From NCBI GenBank assembly GCA_039683095.1, contig JBDKSB010000012.1, positions 1,179,846 to 1,243,845 on the forward strand: a stretch of 64,000 nucleotides of DNA. Reading direction: 5' to 3'. Shown here piece by piece: positions 35,904-43,639 of the stretch (positions are counted from its first letter, which is position 1; every line of letters begins with the position of its first letter). The notes under the pieces are model-generated. The model was not told the origin of the DNA. It saw only the letters and a list, made by a program, of their open reading frames with translations, and searched no databases. The DNA comes from Acidobacteriota bacterium. GTDB lineage: Bacteria > Acidobacteriota > Aminicenantia > Aminicenantales > Saccharicenantaceae. The translations under genes were made by a program, and so were the position numbers.

Positions 35904-37373
35904 ATGTGCGGCGTCATCGGCCTCTGGGGCAACGGCCCCGTGATACAGGACCTGTACCAGGGCCTCCTGGCCCTCCAGCACCGCGGCCAGGATTCGGCCG
36001 GGATCAGCACCTTCGACGGCCGCTTCCACACCAAGAAGGGCAACGGCCTGGTCCACGACATCTTCACCCCCGAGGCGGTCGAGCACCTGCGCGGCCCGAT
36101 CGGCATCGGCCACACCCGCTACCCGACGATCGGCGGCGGCGGCAGCGAAGACGCCCAGCCCTTTCAGCTCAACTCCCCGTTCGGCATCACCATGGTCCAC
36201 AACGGCAACGTGGCCAATTACCGCGAGCTCCGCGACGAGCTCTACGAAACGAGCCACCGCCTCCTCAACTCCGACTGCGACGTCGAGATCATCCTCAACC
36301 TCTTCGCCGAGTCCCTGGCCCGGGAGCGGACCAGGGACCTGGCCCCCGAGCACATCTTCCGGGCCGTCGAGGCCGTCTACAAGAAGGTCCGGGGCGGCTA
36401 CTCCGTCGTCGCCTACATCGCCGGACAGGGGATGGTGGCCTTCCGCGATCCCTTCGGCATCAAGCCGCTGGTCTACGGCGTCAGGCGCGACGGCCTCCTG
36501 CCTTCCTACGCCTTCGCTTCCGAGACGGTCAGCCTGAACATCATGAACTTCGGCGAGATCCGGGATGTCGAGGCCGGCGAGGCCGTCTTCATCGACAAGG
36601 CCCGGACCCTCCACCGCAAGCACATCCGCAAGGGCTGCCCGTCGCCCTGCCTCTTCGAATGGGTCTACTTCGCCCGGCCGGACACGTTCATCGACAAGGT
36701 CAACGTCTACAAGTGCCGGGTCAACCTCGGCCGCTCGCTGGCGGCCGACATACGGCGCCGCAAGCTGGCCATAGACGTCGTCGTACCCGTCCCCGATTCG
36801 GCCCGCGACGCGGCCATCGAGATCGCCCGCCGGCTCAACCTGAAGTACAGCGAGGCCCTGGTCAAGAACCGCTACATCGGCCGGACCTTCATCATGCCGG
36901 CCGACGACAAGCGCAAGACGTCGGTCCGCCAGAAGCTCAACCCCATCGCCTCGGAGATCCGGGGCAAGAAGGTCCTCCTGGTCGACGACAGCATCGTCCG
37001 CGGCAACACGTCGCGGGCCATCATCGAGATGCTCCGCGAGGCTGGGGCCAGGAAGGTCTATTTCGCCTCGTACTCGCCGCCCCTGCGCCATCCCTGCGTC
37101 TACGGCATCGACATGCAGACCAAGACCGAGTTCGTGGCCCAGGACGCCGACGAGGCCGCCGTGGCCCGGAGGATCGGGGCCGACAAGGTCATCTACCAGT
37201 CGCTCAAGGCCCTGAAGAAGGCGGTCCAGCAGGAGAACCCGAAGCTCAGGAACTTCTGCGCCGCCTGCTTCGACGGCATCTACCCGACCGGCGACATCAC
37301 CTCGGACCTGCTCGAGGACATCGAGTCCGACCGCAAGCAGGCCCAGGACGCCCAGCTCGAGCTCAACCTCTGA
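35904..37373 (+). CDS. purF: Amidophosphoribosyltransferase
   Basis: First committed step of purine synthesis: PRPP plus glutamine gives phosphoribosylamine. 489 aa. The ATG at 35904 makes Cys2 the glutaminase nucleophile with no propeptide (MCGVIGLWG). N-terminal Ntn domain with QHRGQDSAGI and HTRYPT; PRTase domain with the PRPP loop VLLVDDSIVRGNTS. Cysteines in KGCPSPC, RHPCVYG and FCAACFDGIYPTG fit the 4Fe-4S form, as in Bacillus, so oxygen may inactivate it. Cotranscribed with the Trm112-like gene. Confidence 0.97.
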   Translation: MCGVIGLWGNGPVIQDLYQGLLALQHRGQDSAGISTFDGRFHTKKGNGLVHDIFTPEAVEHLRGPIGIGHTRYPTIGGGGSEDAQPFQLNSPFGITMVHNGNVANYRELRDELYETSHRLLNSDCDVEIILNLFAESLARERTRDLAPEHIFRAVEAVYKKVRGGYSVVAYIAGQGMVAFRDPFGIKPLVYGVRRDGLLPSYAFASETVSLNIMNFGEIRDVEAGEAVFIDKARTLHRKHIRKGCPSPCLFEWVYFARPDTFIDKVNVYKCRVNLGRSLAADIRRRKLAIDVVVPVPDSARDAAIEIARRLNLKYSEALVKNRYIGRTFIMPADDKRKTSVRQKLNPIASEIRGKKVLLVDDSIVRGNTSRAIIEMLREAGARKVYFASYSPPLRHPCVYGIDMQTKTEFVAQDADEAAVARRIGADKVIYQSLKALKKAVQQENPKLRNFCAACFDGIYPTGDITSDLLEDIESDRKQAQDAQLELNL

Positions 37374-37463
37374 GCCGGGCCGGCGCGGCCTTCATCCGTC
37401 AACCCATCACGGAGGGAGGCGCCCGGCCGGGGCCGTTCCGTGCTCCCGGCCGTCATCGCCGCG

Positions 37464-39686
37464 TCACAAGCCGAACCCGCCCAGGAAATCGAGCGACCGG
37501 CCGATCGATCCCAGCCCGACCGAGACGCGGACCTGGGTGTCGGTCTTGGCCCGGAAATAAAAGGCCCGGACGTCGACGTTGATGTCGACGCACTGGTAAT
37601 GATAGGTCGCCAGTGCCCCGGTGTACAGGAGCTTGCTGTCCTTGATGTTGTAATCGGCCTCGAGCTGGAGATCGAGGCCGAGCCGGCGCAGCCGCGCGCC
37701 GCCGAGGACGCCGACCTGGTCGCGGTTGTAGAGGGCGACGAGCTCCGAGTCGGCCCCGGCCACCCAGGCGTTGCGGCTCTTGAACCAGGTCAGGGTCAGG
37801 AACTCGCCGTCGGCCCGGGACCCGGCCGTGGCGCTCAGCCGCAGGCTCGACAGGGTGTCGTAGTAGGTGTTGTAGCCGGCCGAGGCGTCCAGGCTGAACT
37901 TCGCCCGGGGATAGAACCGGAGCGTCCCGGTGATCTCCGAGAAACGCGGCGGCCGGCCGTCGACCGGGTAGATCGACAGGGGTCCGTCCTCCGGCGAAAA
38001 GTAATAGGTCTGGCCCAGGCCGAGCGAGAAGACCTCGACCGACCGGCCGCCGGCGCCCTTGAAGAGGAAGCGGTCGGTGACGCCGTAGCTGACCTGGTGG
38101 TAGCGGAAAAAACCGTAGTTGGTGACGACGCGGTCGCTGGCGTTGGTCGGGCTGTCGTAGGAATAGGTGACATAGGGCTCGATGATGTTCTTGAGCCGGG
38201 CCCGGCCGCTCCGGCCGTAGAAGAGCCGGTAGAAGACCGGGCCGACGATCTCGACGGCGGCCGCCAGGTTGCGGGTGAACAGCGGCTCGGCGACGATGGC
38301 CCCCGTCCCGGCCGGGTCGAGGCTCTGGCCGTAATAGCTGAGGTTGGCCGTGACCGTCGTCGTCGCCGTGAGCCAGGGGATCGAGGAGAAGGGCAGGCTC
38401 AGCGACGGGCTCAGGGTCAGGCGGGTCGAGCGCCTCTCCGTCCCGGCCTGGTATTGCGACTTCCAGCCGTACTGGGAGCGGACGAGCGAGGCGGCCAGGG
38501 AGAAGTAGACCGGGGCGAAGAGCCTGGTCTTGAAGACGTTGAAGTTGACCTGGGGCAGGGAGGTCGAGACATTGGAGTCGCCGGCCTGGGAGAAGTAGGT
38601 CTCGAAGCGCGAGGCCCGGACGCTCAGGTTGAACCGGCGCCACGACCGCGTCACGTAGGCCTGGGACGTCCGGGTGTAGGACAGGGCCCGCTGGAAGTTG
38701 TTGTCGAACTCGCGCAGGAAGCTGAACGAGGTCTGGTAATCGACGTTGGCCGCCAGGGAGAAGCCCAGGGGCAGGGCCTGGGTGTGATCGAGGCGGATGA
38801 TCGAGGAATTGCCGGGCCGGGCGCCGTCGGCCTGCCGCCGGGAGATGAAATAATAGAGGTTGAGGTCGCCCCTGGTCCCGCCGGGGAAGAGATAGCGATA
38901 CTCGAGGCCGGCGCCGGTGCCGCGCTTCGAGTAGACGTCGATCCCGGCGGTCAGATCCATGTTCGGGGCGATGGCCCAGTAATAGCTCTCGGTGACGGAC
39001 AGGCCCTTCTCGCCGCCGTAGCCGAACTGCGGCGCGAGGAAGCCCGAGGCCCGGTCCTTCAGCGGATAGCGGAGGTAGGGCAGATAGAGGACGGGGACGC
39101 TTTTGATCCGGACGACGGCGTCCCACATCTCGACGTACTCGCCCTTCTGGAGCTTGGCCCTGGACAGGCCGAAGCTCCAGCGCGGATTGGGCTGGGTGCA
39201 GGCGGTCAGGCGGGCCTTCCTCAGGGCATAGACGTCGGCCTGCCGGCGCTCGAACGTCTCGGCTTCGAAGAGGATGGAGGGCTCGACCAGGCCGGAGGCC
39301 CGTTCGATCGTCCCCCGGCCCGTCCCGAGGTTGTAGAAGGCGCGCTCGGCCCGGACGACCTCGCCGGACGCCTGGACGACGACGTTGCCTTCGGCCCGGA
39401 CATCCTTGGTTTCGAGATCGTACTCGACGCGGTCGGCGAAAACCAGGACGTCGCCGTAATGGACCTCGACGTCTCCGGCCGCGTAGACGCGCTCGCCGGC
39501 CCGCTGCTGGCTTCGGGACAGGATCCGGACCTCCGTCGCGGAGCCCGGCCCGGGCGCGGCGGGCGACACGGGCGGCACGGCGGTCGAAGTGGATTGACCG
39601 AAGAGAACGGGCGGACGCGGCATCCCGGTCAGGCATAGCGCGACGGCCAGGGCAGGGAGGAATATCCGCCGGGGGCAAGACTCCAT
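37464..39686 (-). CDS. lptD: LPS-assembly protein LptD
   Basis: Outer-membrane translocon for lipopolysaccharide, about 740 aa from the ATG at 39686. Signal peptide, then an OstA/LptA-like beta-jellyroll (about 50-160: AAGDVEVHYGDVLVFADRVEYD, VRAEGNVVVQ), then a large barrel containing the family segment MWDAVVRIKSVPVLYLPYLRYP. Shows that the cell makes an LPS-like outer leaflet. Promoter geometry puts the mRNA start at or beside this ATG; an upstream in-frame TTG at 39722 falls within the -35 and is rejected. Convergent with purF. Confidence 0.92.
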   Translation of the reverse strand: MESCPRRIFLPALAVALCLTGMPRPPVLFGQSTSTAVPPVSPAAPGPGSATEVRILSRSQQRAGERVYAAGDVEVHYGDVLVFADRVEYDLETKDVRAEGNVVVQASGEVVRAERAFYNLGTGRGTIERASGLVEPSILFEAETFERRQADVYALRKARLTACTQPNPRWSFGLSRAKLQKGEYVEMWDAVVRIKSVPVLYLPYLRYPLKDRASGFLAPQFGYGGEKGLSVTESYYWAIAPNMDLTAGIDVYSKRGTGAGLEYRYLFPGGTRGDLNLYYFISRRQADGARPGNSSIIRLDHTQALPLGFSLAANVDYQTSFSFLREFDNNFQRALSYTRTSQAYVTRSWRRFNLSVRASRFETYFSQAGDSNVSTSLPQVNFNVFKTRLFAPVYFSLAASLVRSQYGWKSQYQAGTERRSTRLTLSPSLSLPFSSIPWLTATTTVTANLSYYGQSLDPAGTGAIVAEPLFTRNLAAAVEIVGPVFYRLFYGRSGRARLKNIIEPYVTYSYDSPTNASDRVVTNYGFFRYHQVSYGVTDRFLFKGAGGRSVEVFSLGLGQTYYFSPEDGPLSIYPVDGRPPRFSEITGTLRFYPRAKFSLDASAGYNTYYDTLSSLRLSATAGSRADGEFLTLTWFKSRNAWVAGADSELVALYNRDQVGVLGGARLRRLGLDLQLEADYNIKDSKLLYTGALATYHYQCVDINVDVRAFYFRAKTDTQVRVSVGLGSIGRSLDFLGGFGL

Positions 39687-39693
39687 CGGCTGA

Positions 39694-39722
39694 TTTGTAG
39701 CACAGGAAAAAGGGAGAAGCAA
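39694..39722 (-). promoter_or_regulatory. lptD promoter giving a leaderless or near-leaderless mRNA
   Basis: Minus strand: TTGCTT (39722-39717), 17 bases, TACAAA (39699-39694). Seven bases separate the -10 from the ATG at 39686, and no Shine-Dalgarno is present. Confidence 0.55.
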
Positions 39723-39759
39723 ACAGGCCTGACGGGGGGCGGCCTGGTCAGCAATGGGC

Positions 39760-39815
39760 GGAATTCCGGGACATGACCCTTTTCTCCAGAAAAGGGATCG
39801 TGTCCCGCGAATTCC
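39760..39815. repeat. Large imperfect palindrome (REP-like stem-loop)
   Basis: Three stems are nested: GGAATTC with GAATTCC (7 bp), CGGGACA with TGTCCCG (7 bp), CCCTTTTCT with AGAAAAGGG (9 bp), around a two-base centre. A three-by-four internal loop and one bulged C are the only breaks. It begins eight bases after the AtpZ-like stop codon. No U-tract follows on either strand, so it may protect or end the message, or be a repeated palindromic element. Confidence 0.75.
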
Positions 39816-39822
39816 GTGTCCG

Positions 39823-40065
39823 TCAGGACTCGGGCGGGTCGTCCTTCAATTCCTTCTTCAGCGCCCGGAACAGGCTCAGGAGCCCCGAGGCGACGCCGAG
39901 GACGGTGAAGATGAGCAGGAGCCAGGGCGCCGTGCCCAGCCAGCGGTCAAGGAAATAGCCCATGAACAGTCCCACGGCGATCGATGACGGCAGGATCAGG
40001 CCGATCGAGGTCAGCTCGGCCAGCCGCCGGAAATCCGGGCCGTGGGGCTTCTTCTCCATCTCCAT
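39823..40065 (-). CDS. AtpZ/AtpI-family small membrane protein
   Basis: 80 aa with two helices (LILPSSIAVGLFMGYFLD and WLLLIFTVLGVASGLLSLF) and charged ends, the pattern of the AtpZ/AtpI putative F0F1-ATPase assembly family. It lies divergent from atpB-atpE, which supports a link to ATP synthase. Its ATG overlaps the upstream stop by one base (TGATG). AtpZ-AtpI pairs have been connected with rotor assembly or with Mg/Ca transport; which applies here is open. Confidence 0.78.
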   Translation of the reverse strand: MEMEKKPHGPDFRRLAELTSIGLILPSSIAVGLFMGYFLDRWLGTAPWLLLIFTVLGVASGLLSLFRALKKELKDDPPES

Positions 40066-40418
40066 CAGGCGGCCTCCGTACCCCGGCCCCGGGCCGTATC
40101 CTTCGCGGCCCCGGGCTTGGCCGCCCAGGCCCCGCCCTCGTTGACCAGCGCGTTCCAGCCGAAGCCGAAGCCGAAGGCCAGGCAGAAGAGCTTGAAGAAC
40201 GCCTCGAAGTCCCGGCCGCCGGCGCCGGCCTCGAACTTGGGGAAGATGACCAGGGCCAGGATCAGCCCGACGGCCAGCGAGGCCAGGGCCGAATAGAGGT
40301 AGCGGCGGTTGAAGCCGCGGACCCGGCCGCCCTTCACCTGTCGCAGCCAGGGCAGGACCGTCCGGGCCAGGATGCCGGCCAGCAGCCCCGCGAATTTTAC
40401 CAGGAATTCCGTCGACAT
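40065..40418 (-). CDS. Small membrane protein of unknown function
   Basis: 117 aa from the ATG at 40418, which has a GGGAGGAG site; a longer in-frame reading is not supported. Three hydrophobic stretches are visible (VKFAGLLAGILARTVLPWL, LYSALASLAVGLILALVIFP, FFKLFCLAFGFGFGWNALV), with a lysine/arginine-rich loop between the first two and a polar tail. Coupled to the AtpZ-like gene and adjacent to F0 genes, so a role near ATP synthase is possible. No family recognised. Confidence 0.65.
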   Translation of the reverse strand: MSTEFLVKFAGLLAGILARTVLPWLRQVKGGRVRGFNRRYLYSALASLAVGLILALVIFPKFEAGAGGRDFEAFFKLFCLAFGFGFGWNALVNEGGAWAAKPGAAKDTARGRGTEAA

Positions 40419-40457
40419 GGCGTCTCTCCTCCCGGGCGCGCTGTCATTCCCGGGCTT

Positions 40458-40486
40458 ATTCTCGGAAAGGAGCCGGAAGAAGTCAA
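40458..40486 (-). promoter_or_regulatory. Promoter of the AtpZ-like pair
   Basis: Minus strand: TTGACT (40486-40481), 17 bases, GAGAAT (40463-40458), 40 bases before the ATG at 40418. Confidence 0.55.
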
Positions 40487-40537
40487 GGAAGCGCGCCCCA
40501 CTCCCTAATACGTGCTTTCGCCGGGATCGGCGGGACA

Positions 40538-40546
40538 TGCTATAAT
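40538..40546 (+). promoter_or_regulatory. Extended -10 promoter of the atpI-like/atpB/atpE operon
   Basis: TG-C-TATAAT (40538-40546), a perfect extended -10 with no clear -35, as expected for this class. The start of transcription near 40553 leaves only about three bases before the ATG at 40556. Confidence 0.65.
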
Positions 40547-40555
40547 CCGGATGTC

Positions 40556-40957
40556 ATGACGATCGAGGAGCAAGGCCTGTCCGAAGACCGCTTGCTGCGG
40601 CGCATCCCCTTCGAGATCGCCGGCCTGGCGGCCGTCCTGGCCGTCCCGGCCGCCCTGCTTTTCGACGCCGCGACCGGCATCTTCTTCTTCGCCGGCGGGC
40701 TCTTTTCGGCCCTCGGCTTCCTCTGGCTCAAGCAGTCGCTGACCCGCTTGCTGGCCAAGGGCGAGCGGGGCGCGCGCCGCTCCGGCATCCTTCTCTACGC
40801 CCTCCGGCTCGTGTTGATTTGCGCCGTCTTTTTCCTTATAATTTTATTCTATCCGAAGAAGCTACTCGCTTTCGTCGCGGGCTTCTCCGCGGTCGTGCCG
40901 GTAACGCTCATCGAGGCCGTGCGGGGTCTTCTTCGCGTGAAAACATGGAAGGTTTAG
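40556..40957 (+). CDS. AtpI-like (ATP synthase I chain) membrane protein
   Basis: 133 aa with four hydrophobic segments (IAGLAAVLAVPAALLFDA, GIFFFAGGLFSALGFLWL, ILLYALRLVLICAVFFLIIL, LLAFVAGFSAVVPVTLIEA), the layout of the ATP synthase I chain. It overlaps atpB by 13 bases. The message starts at or just before its ATG and carries no Shine-Dalgarno, so initiation is probably of the leaderless kind. Family knowledge: AtpI assists c-ring assembly. Confidence 0.72.
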   Translation: MTIEEQGLSEDRLLRRIPFEIAGLAAVLAVPAALLFDAATGIFFFAGGLFSALGFLWLKQSLTRLLAKGERGARRSGILLYALRLVLICAVFFLIILFYPKKLLAFVAGFSAVVPVTLIEAVRGLLRVKTWKV

Positions 40958-41691
40958 AGCACAGCCTCTGGATCGTCGAGGCCTTCAACCGCGTCTTCGG
41001 CCCGCCCGTCGCCGCGCTGCTCGGCCTCTTCGGCCTCAAGGTCGATCCTTTCCACGCCATCCCCGATTACCTGGTCATGATCATCATCGTGGCCGTCGTC
41101 GTCCCGGTCCTTCTCCGGCTCCTCGCCCGCAAGCCGGACGTGGTGCCGAGCCGGCGCCAGACCGTGGCCGAGATGATCGTCCAGCTGTTCGAGGGCATCG
41201 TCACCGACGCCATGGGCCCGGAAGGCCGCAAGTACGTCCCTGTCGTCGGCGGGGTCGGGCTGTTCATCTTCGCCAGCAACATGATCGGCCTCATCCCCGG
41301 CTTCATGTCGCCGACGAGCAAGCTCAACGTCACGGTCGGCTGCGCCCTGGTCGTCTTCTTCTACTACCACGCCGAGGGGGTCAAGGCCCAGGGGATCAAG
41401 TACTTCAAGCAGTTCCTGGGCGAGATCCCGGCCCTGGCCCCGCTGATGCTGCCGATCGAGATCATCAGCCATTTCTCCCGGCCGGTCTCCCTGTCGATGC
41501 GGCTTTTCTGCAACATCTTCGCCGAGGAGCTGCTGATCCTGATCATGGCCTCGATCGTCCCCTTCCTGCTGCCGCTGCCGTTCATGGCCCTGTCCATCTT
41601 CACCTCGGTCATCCAGGCCTACGTCTTCGTCCTGCTCTCCTGCGTCTATCTCGCGGGCGCCGTCGCCCATGAACACGAGCACTCAAACTAA
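40945..41691 (+). CDS. atpB: F0F1 ATP synthase subunit a
   Basis: 248 aa stator subunit of the membrane rotor. The essential arginine is R186 in PVSLSMRLFCNIFAEELL; N111 lies in FASNMIGLIPG. Five to six helices. The start at 40945 overlaps the atpI-like gene; ribosome access may depend on reading of that gene. Followed 12 bases later by atpE. It is histidine-rich at the C-terminus (AHEHEHSN). Confidence 0.95.
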   Translation: MEGLEHSLWIVEAFNRVFGPPVAALLGLFGLKVDPFHAIPDYLVMIIIVAVVVPVLLRLLARKPDVVPSRRQTVAEMIVQLFEGIVTDAMGPEGRKYVPVVGGVGLFIFASNMIGLIPGFMSPTSKLNVTVGCALVVFFYYHAEGVKAQGIKYFKQFLGEIPALAPLMLPIEIISHFSRPVSLSMRLFCNIFAEELLILIMASIVPFLLPLPFMALSIFTSVIQAYVFVLLSCVYLAGAVAHEHEHSN

Positions 41692-41703
41692 AGGAGTTCG
41701 TCC

Positions 41704-42057
41704 ATGTCCAAGAGAGTCAAAGCCCTGTGGTTGATGGCCTTCGGCGTCGCCCTCACGGCCCTGCCTGCCCTGGCCCAGGAAGGCGGCCCGGCCGAGCTGG
41801 CCAAGCCCCGGGCCGACCTGTTCAAGCTGTCTCTCATCGTCGGCGGCGCCGTCATCACCCTGGCGGTCATCGCCGGCGCCATCTGCCAGTCCAGGGCCAT
41901 CTGCTCAGCCTGCGAGGGGATCTCCCGCAACCCGTCCGGCGCCCCCGCCATCCGCGGCCTGCTCATCCTGGGCCTCGTCCTGATCGAGACCCTGGTCATT
42001 TACGCCCTGCTCATCACCATCATCATCCTGATGGTCCAGTGGGGCAAGTACGTCTGA
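41704..42057 (+). CDS. atpE: F0F1 ATP synthase subunit c, with signal peptide and sodium-type residues
   Basis: 117 aa: a cleavable signal (ALWLMAFGVALTALPALA) and two helices joined by a polar RNPSGAP loop. The ion-carrying acid is E95 in helix 2 (LVLIETLVIY). Q62 in helix 1 lies exactly 33 residues before it, followed by T96 and Y100. This reproduces the Q32, E65, S/T66, Y70 set that binds sodium in the Ilyobacter tartaricus c-ring, so Na+ coupling is likely. AAGGAG ribosome site. Other subunits (b, delta, alpha, gamma, beta, epsilon) are absent here. Confidence 0.93.
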   Translation: MSKRVKALWLMAFGVALTALPALAQEGGPAELAKPRADLFKLSLIVGGAVITLAVIAGAICQSRAICSACEGISRNPSGAPAIRGLLILGLVLIETLVIYALLITIIILMVQWGKYV

Positions 42058-42099
42058 GCCTGAGACCCGAGGGCCGAGGCCCATCAGACCCCGGAGCGG

Positions 42100-43011
42100 A
42101 TGACGCGATCGACGCTTTCGCTCATCGCCGCGTCCTTCAGGCGGTTCAACGGGGACAAGTGTTGGACCTCGGCCGTCGTCATCTCGTATTTCTCGCTCCT
42201 CTGCAGCGTCCCCCTGATCGCCCTGTTCTTCGCCGCCGCCGGGCGGTTCCTGGGCGACACGGAGATGGCCCTGCGGAGCCTGAACATCTTCACGGATGAG
42301 TTCTTCGCCCGGCTCGACCCGGGCTTCTTCAAGAGTCTCGCGGGCCTGACCGGTGCGGCTCGCGATCTCGGGCTCTTCGGCGTCATCGGCTCGCTCGTCT
42401 CGGCCTCGTTCCTGTTCTCGAGCCTGATCAGCGCGATCAACCAGATCTTCCGGACGACCTACCACCGGTCCTTCATCTACAACCGGCTGATCGAGTTCAT
42501 GATGATGGCCGTCGTCGGCGTCTTCATGCTCTTTTCCCTGGCCATGACGGCTGCCTGGACGGCCATCGGCCAGGCCATCGAGAAGAGCGGCCTGGCGGTC
42601 GCGACCCTCAATCCCGAGGCCCTGAAGGCCCTCAACAACGTCTTCCTGAAATACCTGATCCCCTATTTCCTGACCTTCCTGATGTTCTTCATCCTGTACA
42701 AGTTCATCCCGGAGGTCAAGGTCCACACCCGGGCCGGGACCATCCCGGCCCTTATCGCCGCCCTGATCTTCGAGGTCTTCAAGCGGGCTTTCGCCTTCTA
42801 CGTCGTCCACTTTTCCGCGGTCGGCATCGTCCTGAGCAAGCTCCTGCAGGGCACGCTGACCTCGGTCCTTTTCTTCGTGCTCTGGGTGACCTCGTCGATG
42901 ATCATCCTGCTCTGGGGCGCGGAGCTGGCCGCCCTGCTCAACGAGAAGTACGACGCGGCGGCCGCCGCGAAAGCGCGGAAAACCCCTCCGCCCGCCCTCA
43001 AAACGGCCTGA
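42100..43011 (+). CDS. YihY/BrkB-family membrane protein
   Basis: 303 aa with about six helices. Family marks: an N-terminal amphipathic region (FRRFNGDKCWTSAVVISYFSL), the long central helices (SASFLFSSLISAINQIFR) and the final LWVTSSMIILLWGAELAALLNEKY. Once called RNase BN, members are now treated as integral membrane proteins of unknown function. Follows atpE by 42 bases and may be read from the same transcript. The tail is Ala/Lys/Pro-rich. Confidence 0.88.
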   Translation: MTRSTLSLIAASFRRFNGDKCWTSAVVISYFSLLCSVPLIALFFAAAGRFLGDTEMALRSLNIFTDEFFARLDPGFFKSLAGLTGAARDLGLFGVIGSLVSASFLFSSLISAINQIFRTTYHRSFIYNRLIEFMMMAVVGVFMLFSLAMTAAWTAIGQAIEKSGLAVATLNPEALKALNNVFLKYLIPYFLTFLMFFILYKFIPEVKVHTRAGTIPALIAALIFEVFKRAFAFYVVHFSAVGIVLSKLLQGTLTSVLFFVLWVTSSMIILLWGAELAALLNEKYDAAAAAKARKTPPPALKTA

Positions 43012-43128
43012 GAAGGTTTCCCCGGCAGGAATCCTGGAAACGGGAGAAGAACCTTGTTCCCCCCGGAAACCGTCCGGATCGCGACGGAACGGCCCGGAGG
43101 AACGCCTCGGAGCGGGCGTTTTCGGCGA

Positions 43129-43455
43129 TCAGATGTGCTTGTTGATCAGGTCGACGAGCTTGGCCTTGGGCAAAACTCCGACCGCTTTATCTTTCAGCTC
43201 CCCGCCCTTGAACAGGATCAGGGTCGGGATGGCCATGATGCCGTAGGTCTGCGGCGTCCGGGGGTTCTCGTCCACGTTCATCTTGACGACCTTGAGCTTG
43301 CCCTTGTGGGCCTCGGCGATCTCCTCGACCACGGGGCCGATCATCATGCAGGGGCCGCACCAGGGAGCCCAGAAATCCACCAGGACGGGCAGGTCGGACT
43401 TGAGCACCTCGGCGTCGAAGCTGGCGTCGGTTCCGGTCAGAATGGCGTCGGACAT
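43129..43455 (-). CDS. trx: Thioredoxin
   Basis: 108 aa disulfide reductase with active site W32-C33-G34-P35-C36 and the cis-proline in MAIPTLILF. ATG at 43455 chosen for its GGAG site and normal thioredoxin N-terminus (ATEs upstream add residues without family match). Single gene, strong promoter. A direct repeat of GGAATT in its leader could be an operator. Confidence 0.96.
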   Translation of the reverse strand: MSDAILTGTDASFDAEVLKSDLPVLVDFWAPWCGPCMMIGPVVEEIAEAHKGKLKVVKMNVDENPRTPQTYGIMAIPTLILFKGGELKDKAVGVLPKAKLVDLINKHI

Positions 43456-43500
43456 GAGCGCGTCTCCAATTCCTAGCACTTTGGTAGTATTTGAATTCCA

Positions 43501-43529
43501 ATCATAGCGGCCGGCCGGCGCGTTGTCAA
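43501..43529 (-). promoter_or_regulatory. Thioredoxin promoter
   Basis: Minus strand: TTGACA (43529-43524), 17 bases, TATGAT (43506-43501). Five of six consensus bases in the -10. Confidence 0.8.
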
Positions 43530-43639
43530 GCGGACGGCCTCGCTCCCGCGCCCAGCCTGGTATCCGAAGGCCATCCTTTATTAACCTTCCCCTCCACAGT
43601 CGGCGGACAGGGTCTATGATGCCGGGCCTATAACGATCA

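Noticed and set aside
43012-43128. Terminator between yihY and thioredoxin
   Set aside because: AACGCC/GGCGTT and GTTTCC/GGAAAC stems exist, but neither has a convincing T-run.
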